From NCBI GenBank assembly GCA_964354345.1, contig CAYGZL010000059.1:1-10630 (forward strand): a stretch of 10,630 bases of DNA, read 5' to 3'. The notes under the pieces were generated by a model. It had not been told where the DNA came from, did not search any database, and saw only the letters and a program-made list of their open reading frames with translations. Below, piece after piece: positions 1 through 7,279 of the stretch. This stretch comes from CAYGZL01 sp964354345 (GTDB lineage Bacteria > Chloroflexota > Anaerolineae > Anaerolineales > UBA4823). The translations under genes were made by a program, and so were the position numbers. Every line of letters begins with the position of its first letter. Within the stretch, counting starts at the first letter, position 1.

Positions 1-126
1 TGCTCTCGAGATGATTGTATATTTTTCCCAGAATCTGGGAAAGCAATGTCTCCTGAGGAGGTGTCACCAGCTCATTATGTTCGTATACGGACTATCGCCA
101 TCTCCAAATCCAAGCGTCATAAATAA
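1..126 (+). CDS. Possible C-terminal tail of a gene entering from the left (partial)
   Basis: Frame 1 is open from the window edge to a TAA at 124-126 and gives about 41 residues, with a motif PEEVSPAHYVRIRTIAIS followed by a basic end, SKSKRHK. The composition looks like an ordinary protein terminus, but 42 open codons can occur by chance and there is no recognisable domain. A 45-codon frame on the minus strand (64-201) lies in exact codon register with it, so one of the two is a shadow. The family is unknown. The sequence to the left of the window would decide whether this is real. Confidence 0.3.
   Translation, partial: CSRDDCIFFPESGKAMSPEEVSPAHYVRIRTIAISKSKRHK
24..42. repeat. Perfect 19-bp palindrome
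   Basis: TTTCCCAGA and TCTGGGAAA are perfect 9-bp inverted arms around a single central A. As RNA it could form a 7-bp stem with a 5-nt loop, but no T-run follows on either strand, so it is not a terminator. The odd-centred dyad has the shape of a dimeric repressor operator, but no regulator is known for it. It lies inside the doubtful C-terminal tail at 1-126. Confidence 0.4.
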
Positions 127-201
127 CCACCCCATTATCCCTTGTAGGCTGAATATCCCTACATTTCCTCCCAATAGTGGTAAACCTGTGTGTTTGCTCA
201 T
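64..201 (-). CDS. Small hydrophobic ORF (45 aa), doubtful
   Basis: The minus strand reads ATG at 201-199 to TGA at 66-64. It begins MSKHTGLPLLGGNVG and contains a hydrophobic centre (IFSLQGIMGWLFMTLGFG). A purine-rich AGAGGA lies a few bases before the ATG on that strand and could serve as a ribosome binding site. It is in exact antisense register with the open frame at 1-126, so it may be a shadow of that frame or the reverse. No family is recognised. Confidence 0.2.
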   Translation of the reverse strand: MSKHTGLPLLGGNVGIFSLQGIMGWLFMTLGFGDGDSPYTNIMSW

Positions 202-607
202 AGGGTCCTCTCACAATATTTCCATTAATCCTTCTACCCAGACATTGCTAGGATTGTGATTGGGTCGTCGCTGCTTATAGAATGGACGGCAGCACCTCGT
301 TTATGAGGATTCCTGCTGGTATTTGTTGTCGGGGTGCTTGTCGGCCTTGGCGCTACCCTGGCTGTCTCCGGCCTCACCGAGCGCCAGAGCGAGCGGCAGT
401 AGGTTGCTGTGGTGGGATGCTCCGGCTGCGAGTGGGGGCACGCTGCCTACTGCTGGAATGTATTATCATATGAAAATAATTGGCTTTTAGGTTTGCATAA
501 AGGTAACGATAAGCTAAGGGATTTGGCTGGATGACGATCCATATTTCGATCGTGAGAAGCACTCCATGATGTGGATTTCCTCGCGACGACATCCATAATG
601 AGAATTG
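127..607. other. Intergenic stretch without a secure gene
   Basis: No frame here has a start, a ribosome binding site and plausible composition together. The open frames at 282-473 (plus) and 374-640 (minus) translate to Arg/Cys-rich, low-plausibility proteins. The only coding-like piece is the hydrophobic remnant at 307-402. No tRNA-like cloverleaf or direct repeat stood out by eye. Confidence 0.4.
307..402 (+). pseudogene. Remnant of a membrane-anchor C-terminus
   Basis: Between a TGA at 304-306 and a TAG at 400-402, one frame reads a clean hydrophobic segment (FLLVFVVGVLVGLGATLAV) followed by a charged tail, SGLTERQSERQ. That pattern, a transmembrane helix then a short charged end, is typical of a C-terminal membrane anchor. 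There is no ATG in the frame and the upstream stop cuts it off, so if real it is the tail of a lost gene. The length is only 31 codons and chance cannot be excluded. Confidence 0.25.
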
Positions 608-636
608 TTGAGTAGTCGCCAATGATTTGATATAAT
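608..636 (+). promoter_or_regulatory. Sigma70-type promoter for the secreted nuclease
   Basis: TTGAGT at 608-613 (4 of 6 matches to TTGACA) and a perfect TATAAT at 631-636 are separated by exactly 17 bp. Transcription would start near 643 and leave an untranslated leader of about 137 nt before the ATG at 780. This is the best promoter match noticed in the window. Confidence 0.55.
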
Positions 637-767
637 CCATGGGTTTACGTAAATTATCCAGCGAGCAGCGGTCTGCCCACGTGCAGATGCAGCGTTAGCG
701 AGCCAAAGCTGCTCTGGCCTTACCTTTCTCCCTTTGAAGGCACAGAACCTCATACAACTTAAGATAT

Positions 768-773
768 AAGGAG
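768..773 (+). promoter_or_regulatory. Ribosome binding site of the nuclease gene
   Basis: AAGGAG lies 6 nt before the ATG at 780, which fixes that start. The encoded N-terminus is a classical signal peptide, which agrees. Confidence 0.8.
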
Positions 774-779
774 AATCGC

Positions 780-3700
780 ATGAAGAAACCTGTACTTAAA
801 ATTTTTTCATTGATCACGATCGTGGCTGTGATGCTGGTGGCTTTGCCCACGCAGAGCGCATTGTCCGCTGGCGCTATCAGCCTCACAACACTAGGCGGCA
901 CATATACACAGAACTTCAATACTCTGGCTACATCAGGTACAACGAATACATCTCTTCCTTTAGGGTGGGATCTCAGTGAATCTGGCACCAGTACAAGAAA
1001 TAATTCAGCTTATGCTGCAAGTACGGGTTCTGATAATGCAGGGGATGTCTACAGTTTTGGCGCGATTGCGAATATTGAGCGGGCGTATGGTGGATTGCGC
1101 AGTGGCACTCTGGTTCCTATTTTTGGCGCCAACTTTTCGAACGACACCGGCTCTACCATTACCTCCCTGGTGGTTTCTTACACAGGCGAACAATGGCGCG
1201 CAGGGGTGATCAACCGTGGCGCCGCTGATCGCCTTGACTTCCAGCTTAGCACGAACGCCACCAGCTTGACTGCGGGGATATACGTGGATTATGACAACCT
1301 GGATCTCAACAGCCCGAACATCAACGCTGCGACGAATACCCTCGATGGGAATACAGCAGGCAACCGGGCTACAATCAGCTTTACCATCACGGGCTTGAAC
1401 ATCCCAAATGGCGCATCCTTTTGGATACGCTGGACTGATTTCGATATTTCTAGCTCAGACGATGGCTTAGGTGTTGATGATTTCTCCTTGACCCCAATGG
1501 GCGTAACCTTAGATCCCGCCCCCACTGTCTCCAGCACCAGCCCCGTCGGCGGGGCGACGGATATCTTACTCACCGATAACATCACCGTCACCTTCAGCGA
1601 GCCGGTCAATGTCAGCGGGGATTGGTTCCAACTCGTTTGCGCCAACTCCGGGACGCGCAACGTGAACGATACAATGGTGACAGGCGGTCCCACCACTTTC
1701 GTCATTGATCCAACTACTGATTTCGCCAACAACGAGACCTGTACGCTGACGATCTTCGCCGCCCAGGTGACCGACCAGGATACCAACGACCCGGACGATG
1801 CGATGTTGGTTGACTACATCACCAGCTTTACCACCACCGGCCCGGATAACGCCCCGGCGGTCGCCAGCACGGTACCCGCTGACGGCGCTATCAACGTGCC
1901 GCTCAACCAGAACATCACCGTGACTTTCAGTGAGCCTGTCAACGTCACCGACCCCTGGTTCTCGCTGACCTGCGCCACCAGCGGTGACCACCCGGCAGCA
2001 GTTTCAGGCGGCCCAACCAGCTTCACCTTGAACCCGACAACCGATTTCGTCTACGGCGAGCAGTGTACGTTAGTCATTGATGGCTCCAAAGTTTCTGACC
2101 AGGATACCAACGACCCGCCCGACACTATGGTGATTAACTTTACTGCCGGCTTTACCACCGAGCCCAATCCCTGCACCCTGGCATACACCCCGGCTTACCA
2201 GATCCAGGGCAGCGGTCTGACAGCGGCGGTGACCGGTGTGGTGACTACCCAAGGCGTGGTGGTGGGCGATTACGAAGTACCAAGCGGCTCCGGCCAATTA
2301 CGTGGTTTCTTCTTGCAAGACCTTACAGGCGATGGTGACCAGGCCACATCCGACGGCATCTTCGTCTACAATGGAGGCAAGAACAATGTCAGCCTGGGTG
2401 ATGTGGTACGCGTCACCGGCACCGCCAGCGAATACCAGGACCAGACGCAGATCAGTGCTACGAAAATTACCTGGTGCAGCACCGGCACCGTGGCGCCAGT
2501 GGACGTGACCTTCCCCGTCCCCTCGTCAACGTTCCTGGAACAATACGAGGGCATGCTCGTGCGCCTGCCGCAGACGCTTTTCGTGACCGAGCACTTCCAG
2601 CTTGGCCGCTTCGGGCAGGTGGTGCTCTCTTCCGGCGACAGACTCAAGCAGCCGACCAACATCGTCCTGCCGGGAGCGCCAGCCCTGGCGCTCCAGGTCC
2701 AAAACGACCTGAATAAGATCATCATCGACGACGGTACGAATCTCCAAAACCCCGACCCGATCCTGTTCGGGCGCGGGGGTAGTCCGCTTTCCGCCAACAA
2801 CACGCTGCGCGGTGGCGACACGGCGACCGGCATCATCGGTGTGATGACCTACACCTGGGCGGGTAACTCTGCCAGCGGCAACGCTTACCGCATGCGCCCG
2901 ATCAATGCAATGGACGGCTACGTCAATTTTGAGCCAACCAACCCGCGCCCCGACTTCCCTCCAGTGGTCAACGGCACGGTCAAAGTAGTGGGCATGAACT
3001 TGCTCAACTTCTTCAACACCTTTGCCGATAACAACGCCAGCACACCGGGCTGCTTCCCAAGCGGGACCGACGCCGACTGCCGCGGTGCCAACTCTTCCAC
3101 TGAATTTACCCGCCAATATCAAAAGACCGTCGCTGCCATCCTGGCAATGAACCCCGACGTGCTGGGCGTGAACGAGGTGGAGAACGACGGCTACGGACCC
3201 GACAGCTCCCTGCAGTTCCTTGTCGACCAGCTCAACGCCGCAACGGCTCCGGGGACCTACACCTTCATTGATGTGGACGCCAATACCGGCCAGATCAACG
3301 CCATGGGCAGTGATGCCATCCGCGTGGCCATGCTCTACAAGCCCGGCGTCGTCACCCCCATCGGGCAAACCTCGCCCTTGAACACGACTGCCTTTGTCAA
3401 CAGCGGCGACAGCGTGCCGCGCAACCGCGTGAGCCTGGCGCAGGCTTTCCAGGTCAACGCCACCGGCGCCGTCTTCATCGTGGATATCAACCACCTGAAG
3501 AGCAAGGGCAGCGCCTGTGACGCCCCCGATTCTGGCGATGGACAGGGCAACTGCAATCAGGTGCGCATCAACGCCGTCACCGAGCTGCTCAACTGGCTGG
3601 CCACCGACCCAACCGGCACCGGCGATCCCGATGTCCTCCTGGTTGGGGACTTCAACTCCTACGCCATGGAAGACCCGATCACTGTCCTTAAGAACAGCGG

Positions 3701-4871
3701 TTTCACCAACCTGATCGAATCTTTCCTTGGACCGGATGCCTACTCTTACGTCTTCGATGGGCAGTGGGGCTACCTCGATCACGCCCTGGCCTCGGTTTCC
3801 CTGGTTGGGCAGGTTTCGGGGATTGGCGAATACCACATCAACGCCGATGAACCGAGTGTCCTGGATTACAACGTCGAGTTCAAGAGCGCCGGACAGGTTG
3901 CCAGCCTGTATGCGCCGGATTCGTTCCGCATCTCCGACCACGACCCGGTCGTCATCGGCCTGACCCCCAATGCGCCTCCCACCGTGGATGGCGGTGGACC
4001 TTATACCGTGAATGAAGGCAGCACGGTCACCCTCACGGCCAGCGGTTCCGACCCGAACGGCGACGCCCTGACTTACACCTGGGATCTCGACAACGACGGC
4101 TCGTTCGAGACGCCCGGCCAGTCAGTCACCTTCGACGCCGCCGTGCTGGATGGCCCCAGCTCCTTCACCGTCAATGTCCGCGCCACCGATCCCGGCAATC
4201 TCTTCGCGGTCGACAGCGCCAAGGTGAACGTCCTCAACGTCGCCCCGACCGTCACAGCCTCGTTCTCGTCCGCCAGTGTGAGTTGCGGCGCCAGCAACAG
4301 CACACTCAACATCAGCTTCAGCGATTTTGGGGCTGCTGATACGCACACCGCCCTGATCAACTGGGGTGATGGCAGCACGCAAACGGTCGACCCTGCCATC
4401 AGCCCGTTCTCCCGGCAGCATACCTACGCCCTGGCTGGCGTCTACACCGCCAGCATCACTGTGACGGATGACGATGGTGGCGTTGGCTCAACGACAGCCA
4501 GCGTTACCGTGAACTACAACACCAGCGGCATCCTGCCTCCGATCAACCCCGATGGAACAAGTGTCTTCAAGTACAAGAGCACCATCCCGGTCAAGGTGCA
4601 GTTCACCGACTGCAACGGCGCCATACCAACGAACCTGACGCCGACAATCAAACTCACACTGGTAGCTGGAACGACTCCGGGCCTGGAGATCAACGAGCCC
4701 AAATCGACCAGCGCCGCGGACACCCCGGGCGTCATGCGCTTCAGCGGTAACCAGTATATTTATAACCTGGCGACCAAACCGCTGCCCGATCCGTCCGGAA
4801 CGTACCGCATCACCATCGCCGTCCCACTCACCGGTCAAACGGTGACCGTGAATTTTAGTTTGAGACCGTAA
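780..4871 (+). CDS. Secreted multidomain endonuclease, ExeM/NucH type (EEP fold)
   Basis: Extracellular DNase of 1363 residues, probably degrading environmental or biofilm DNA. Residues 1-30 are a signal peptide (KK, hydrophobic core, cleavage near ALSA). Residues 31-240 are a beta-rich domain that I cannot name. Residues 245-352 and 356-462 are tandem SbsA/Big_5-type Ig-like domains, each with NITVTFSEPVNV. About 465-600 looks like the OB-fold found in this nuclease family. The exonuclease-endonuclease-phosphatase domain is about 735-1062, with Asn740, NEVEND (Glu799), NHLKSKGS (His905), GDFNSY (Asp957, Asn959), YLDH (Asp1000, His1001) and SDHDP (Asp1053, His1054), so the catalytic set looks complete. 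PKD-like modules follow at 1064-1152 and 1153-1244 (WGDGS). The end (1245-1363) resembles the PxKF module (KYKSTIPVKVQFTDCNG). There is no LPxTG or PEP-CTERM signal, so the product is probably released or held by its Ig/PKD modules. The gene is monocistronic, with its own promoter and terminator. Confidence 0.92.
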   Translation: MKKPVLKIFSLITIVAVMLVALPTQSALSAGAISLTTLGGTYTQNFNTLATSGTTNTSLPLGWDLSESGTSTRNNSAYAASTGSDNAGDVYSFGAIANIERAYGGLRSGTLVPIFGANFSNDTGSTITSLVVSYTGEQWRAGVINRGAADRLDFQLSTNATSLTAGIYVDYDNLDLNSPNINAATNTLDGNTAGNRATISFTITGLNIPNGASFWIRWTDFDISSSDDGLGVDDFSLTPMGVTLDPAPTVSSTSPVGGATDILLTDNITVTFSEPVNVSGDWFQLVCANSGTRNVNDTMVTGGPTTFVIDPTTDFANNETCTLTIFAAQVTDQDTNDPDDAMLVDYITSFTTTGPDNAPAVASTVPADGAINVPLNQNITVTFSEPVNVTDPWFSLTCATSGDHPAAVSGGPTSFTLNPTTDFVYGEQCTLVIDGSKVSDQDTNDPPDTMVINFTAGFTTEPNPCTLAYTPAYQIQGSGLTAAVTGVVTTQGVVVGDYEVPSGSGQLRGFFLQDLTGDGDQATSDGIFVYNGGKNNVSLGDVVRVTGTASEYQDQTQISATKITWCSTGTVAPVDVTFPVPSSTFLEQYEGMLVRLPQTLFVTEHFQLGRFGQVVLSSGDRLKQPTNIVLPGAPALALQVQNDLNKIIIDDGTNLQNPDPILFGRGGSPLSANNTLRGGDTATGIIGVMTYTWAGNSASGNAYRMRPINAMDGYVNFEPTNPRPDFPPVVNGTVKVVGMNLLNFFNTFADNNASTPGCFPSGTDADCRGANSSTEFTRQYQKTVAAILAMNPDVLGVNEVENDGYGPDSSLQFLVDQLNAATAPGTYTFIDVDANTGQINAMGSDAIRVAMLYKPGVVTPIGQTSPLNTTAFVNSGDSVPRNRVSLAQAFQVNATGAVFIVDINHLKSKGSACDAPDSGDGQGNCNQVRINAVTELLNWLATDPTGTGDPDVLLVGDFNSYAMEDPITVLKNSGFTNLIESFLGPDAYSYVFDGQWGYLDHALASVSLVGQVSGIGEYHINADEPSVLDYNVEFKSAGQVASLYAPDSFRISDHDPVVIGLTPNAPPTVDGGGPYTVNEGSTVTLTASGSDPNGDALTYTWDLDNDGSFETPGQSVTFDAAVLDGPSSFTVNVRATDPGNLFAVDSAKVNVLNVAPTVTASFSSASVSCGASNSTLNISFSDFGAADTHTALINWGDGSTQTVDPAISPFSRQHTYALAGVYTASITVTDDDGGVGSTTASVTVNYNTSGILPPINPDGTSVFKYKSTIPVKVQFTDCNGAIPTNLTPTIKLTLVAGTTPGLEINEPKSTSAADTPGVMRFSGNQYIYNLATKPLPDPSGTYRITIAVPLTGQTVTVNFSLRP

Positions 4872-4892
4872 GTAGCTTAGGTGCAGGCTTTT

Positions 4893-4948
4893 TTAAACAA
4901 CAAGGGGGTTGGGCGTGGCTCAACCCCCTTGTTGTTTAAGAGATTTTT
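4893..4948 (+). terminator. Strong intrinsic terminator after the nuclease gene
   Basis: TTAAACAACAAGGGGGTTG pairs perfectly over 19 bp with its complement. With one G-U and one more G-C pair the stem reaches 21 bp around a 5-nt loop (CGTGG, 4914-4918). The right arm ends at 4939 and a run of five T follows at 4944-4948 after GAGA. It begins about 20 nt after the TAA at 4869-4871. Confidence 0.85.
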
Positions 4949-5078
4949 GGGAATGAGCGCCTGAAATCATCCTTTCAAACCAAATGGACAATTAAACCAT
5001 GTCGTTTTTACCTTCTATTTCATCGGGCAGATCGACAACCAGCGCAGGAACGAAGTGCTGGGCGACCGGGGCGTGCAC

Positions 5079-5965
5079 ATGATCGACATATCGTGCTGGA
5101 CTATCCAGACGAGGGGTGTCGTTGCCATCGCCCAGGATGGCGGCGCAGCGATCAGCAACTCGAGTTTGATTGACCTCGGCGGAAAGATCATCGTCTTTGA
5201 TACTTTCCTGACGCCGCAAGCTGCCGGGGATCTCCAGCAATTCGTAATCGATAAGTACGGCCGAAAGCCAAGGATCGTCATCAACAGCCATCATCACAAT
5301 GACCATATCTGGAGCAACCATGTGTTCGCATCCGATGCGCTGATCATCTCAAGCACCCGGACTCGCGAGTTGATAGTGACTGCTGGATAGGAAGAACTTC
5401 AATGGTATTCAGCGAACTCTGCTCAGAGGCTCGAAGCTCTTCGCGCCCAACAGCAAAATACCAACGATGAGCAAAAGTAGCGGGAGCTCTTGATGTGGAT
5501 TGGTTATTATGAGGGTCTGGTGGAAGCGCTGCCACACCTGTCCGTCCGTATGCCAAACATCACCTTTAAAAACCGTCTTGAGATCCATGGCGCCAGGCAA
5601 ACAGCTGAGTTGATCACTTTCGAGGGCGCACATACAGAAAGTGATACGATCCTCTACCTGCCTCATGCGAGCACCGTCTTCATGAGCGACCTGTTGTTCG
5701 TTGGCTGCCATCCCCACCTTGCGGATGGCGATCCACTTCAGCTCTTGAACACCCTGAGAGAAGTAAGTATGCTCGATGCCGATTATTTCGTGCCTGGACA
5801 CGGCCCGGTCGGAAACTGTACCGATCTTCAGTTAATGATTGCGTATGTCGAACAATGCCTGGAAACCGCGCAGCGCTGGTGGAAGAAGGGAATAGCTTCG
5901 AGGAACAGATCGCCGGGCTGAAACCCATTGAAATGTTCCAGCACTGGCAGCTCTCCCAGTTCTAA
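5079..5965 (+). pseudogene. Decayed MBL-fold metallo-hydrolase
   Basis: Would encode a Zn-dependent hydrolase of the metallo-beta-lactamase fold, about 295 residues. The metal-binding set is still readable: HHHNDH (5289-5306), GAHTESD (His codon at 5631), the Asp of FMSDLLFVG (codon at 5688) and PGHGP (His codon at 5799). The frame is broken by TAG at 5388-5390 and TAG at 5478-5480. The sequence between and after them stays in the same frame and looks coding (EELQWYSANSAQRLEALRAQ, then LLMWIGYYEGLVEALP). Near 5871-5876 a one-base deletion moves the real C-terminus (ALVEEGNSFEEQIAGL...HWQLSQF) into another frame, ending at TAA 5963-5965. The start is uncertain. ATG 5079 fits the usual position just before the first beta strand, but no good ribosome binding site is seen and the first 15 residues look degenerate. 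The substrate is unknown. Confidence 0.88.
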
Positions 5966-6157
5966 CAAACCAACAGTCGCTTCCTATGTGAGCGCTTGAG
6001 TCCACCAAACAAAGCAAGGAAAATTGGGCAAGAGCAGAAGTAAAAGGGAATAAGAAATTGAGCCCATTGGCTACCTATTGCTGCATTGCTCATATAAAGA
6101 AACACCGCCCAACTCGGTACGCAATCGACCCGCTTCGCTACGACTCGCAAGCGGCTG
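5966..6157. other. Spacer between two decayed genes
   Basis: No frame in this stretch looks coding and no promoter is convincing. A short imperfect dyad (CCGCTT ... AAGCGG) lies at about 6129-6154 but has no T-run. Nothing else was seen. Confidence 0.4.
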
Positions 6158-6709
6158 ATGCCAAAGTTAGGCCCTCAAAGAAAGAAGGAAACCATATCTC
6201 CAATCAAATTGATTCAGAAGGGATGTTTTGTCCTTATCCTAATTTTTCTCGTGTTCTTTGGGATTGTGATGGTTATGTGGATTGGATTACTTATGCCTAA
6301 TCCTTAACAAGGTCATCAAATCGCAGCGCCAACAATCCAGTGCAATTTTTTAGGTGATGGTCCCCAGCTACATACCCTGGTGTAAAAGGCGCCTGGATCA
6401 GTACAGAGAAAATTGGTCAACCCGCTTGGTGCGTGGTACACGAATACCCGGATGGAGATCTGTGTAACATATGTAGGCATTATGTATTTTAGGGATACCC
6501 CCTGCGCCGACCAGCCCTATCACGTACTGGTCAGTGTGGCAGCCGATGGGAATTTCGCGGTTGCAGACAACCCTGTCGGACACTTCTACCTGGTATTCTA
6601 AAAGGATACCTGGACCAACGCTGGGGAGTTCGATGTGTATCCCGGCGTGTCTGGCTCGTGTAAGTTCAGGATTACGAATGGGTCTTACTTGGCCTGTGCC
6701 AGTGGCTGA
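6158..6709 (+). pseudogene. Small membrane-anchored or secreted protein with three in-frame TAA codons
   Basis: A single frame of 184 codons reads like one protein but is cut by TAA at 6305-6307, 6383-6385 and 6599-6601; it ends at TGA 6707-6709. The first block (49 codons from ATG 6158) has a basic stretch, QRKKETISPIKLIQKG, then a strong hydrophobic helix (FVLILIFLVFFGIVMVMWIG), like an N-terminal anchor. The later blocks are Cys- and aromatic-rich (RDTPCADQPYHVLVSVAADG, SGSCKFRITNGSYLACASG), like an extracytoplasmic domain. No frameshift is needed across the whole length. ATG 6158 has no clear ribosome binding site. An AAGGAA just before an ATA at 6194-6196 suggests that the original start may have been there and has mutated. 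I recognise no family. Either the gene is dead, or only the 49-residue first block is made. Confidence 0.6.
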
Positions 6710-6799
6710 CGTCTGCGGTTAGGCGCATGTGAGTAATCAATGGTTTACACTCAGAAACAGACCGGCCTTCAGTAACGGAGACCACAGACATAACCGAAT

Positions 6800-6808
6800 A
6801 AGGAGGTG
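6800..6808 (+). promoter_or_regulatory. Strong Shine-Dalgarno before the signal-peptide pseudogene
   Basis: AAGGAGGTG is close to the full anti-16S match, with GGAGG ending 7 nt before ATG 6814. It fixes the start of a frame that is cut by a TAG only six codons later. The arrangement, followed by TCC(A/C) and ATGGTT, is nearly the same as that before the HEAT-repeat gene at 7280. Confidence 0.75.
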
Positions 6809-6813
6809 GTCCA

Positions 6814-7232
6814 ATGGTTATTCATCCGCGATAGTCACTTTTTCTACTGATATGTAGTCTGGTGCTGGTGTGTGTCCTACTCAGCCTGCTGGCTCCAGCG
6901 TCGGTTCGGGCAGGCGGACCGCCGCAAAGGTAGGATGCGAGGATGCCACTGCTACTGCCTATGCAGCTACCAGGGTCGTAGAAGCAGAAAATAACCCGAC
7001 CCAAGTCCCATCTCTTACCGCGATGTTTACTCCCAAGCCTACCCTTACCTCGATGTCTGATCCCTCAGCAACACCCCAGTGTCCGCTGGCGACCTCGATC
7101 CCGCTAGCACAGCTTAGGCAGAAAGCAGGTCGGGGACAGAATCTGGTCATTATTGTGGCGGCCGGCCTTATTATCCTGGTTGGCGTGGGTTACCGGGCTT
7201 TGAAAAGGTTGCGGAAGAGTGCAGGAAAGTAG
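6814..7232 (+). pseudogene. Decayed signal-peptide / Thr-Pro-rich / C-terminal-anchor protein
   Basis: From ATG 6814 the frame reads MVIHPR, a TAG at 6832-6834, then a clear signal-peptide core (SLFLLICSLVLVCVLLSLLA) ending in ASVRA. At the A-run 6926-6928 a one-base loss shifts the frame: restoring one A joins GGPPQ to KVGCEDATATAYAATRV, which continues openly to TAG 7230-7232. The middle is Thr/Ser/Pro-rich (SLTAMFTPKPTLTSMSDPSA). The end is a hydrophobic helix, NLVIIVAAGLIILVGVGY, and a basic tail, RALKRLRKSAGK. The restored product, about 139 residues, would be exported and held in the membrane by its C-terminus with a short cytoplasmic end. The Thr-rich part resembles a stalk or linker. 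No catalytic domain is present and the family is unknown. Confidence 0.7.
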
Positions 7233-7266
7233 CAGTCGATGCGAACGAAATATAAAACAAATACAC

Positions 7267-7275
7267 AAGGAGGTG
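7267..7275 (+). promoter_or_regulatory. Strong Shine-Dalgarno of the HEAT-repeat gene
   Basis: AAGGAGGTG, with GGAGG ending 6 nt before ATG 7280, sets the start of the HEAT-repeat gene. Confidence 0.85.
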
Positions 7276-7279
7276 TCCC

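Noticed and set aside
11..259. An 82-codon plus-strand frame near the left edge.
   Set aside because: It is Ser/Pro/Asn-rich with no ribosome binding site or motif, and two better frames overlap it.
1289..1991. Minus-strand open frames opposite the Big_5 repeats.
   Set aside because: They mirror the Ig-like repeat coding sequence (the two frames even repeat each other) and have no independent support.
2526..3941. A 471-codon open frame on the minus strand inside the nuclease gene.
   Set aside because: It lies wholly antisense to conserved nuclease domains, has Val/Gly/His/Asp-rich shadow composition and shows no family motif. It is a by-product of the high-GC codon pattern on the plus strand.
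4992..5321. Minus-strand frames of about 90-110 codons opposite the MBL-fold gene.
   Set aside because: They are antisense to the HHHNDH-containing coding sequence and have no recognisable motif.
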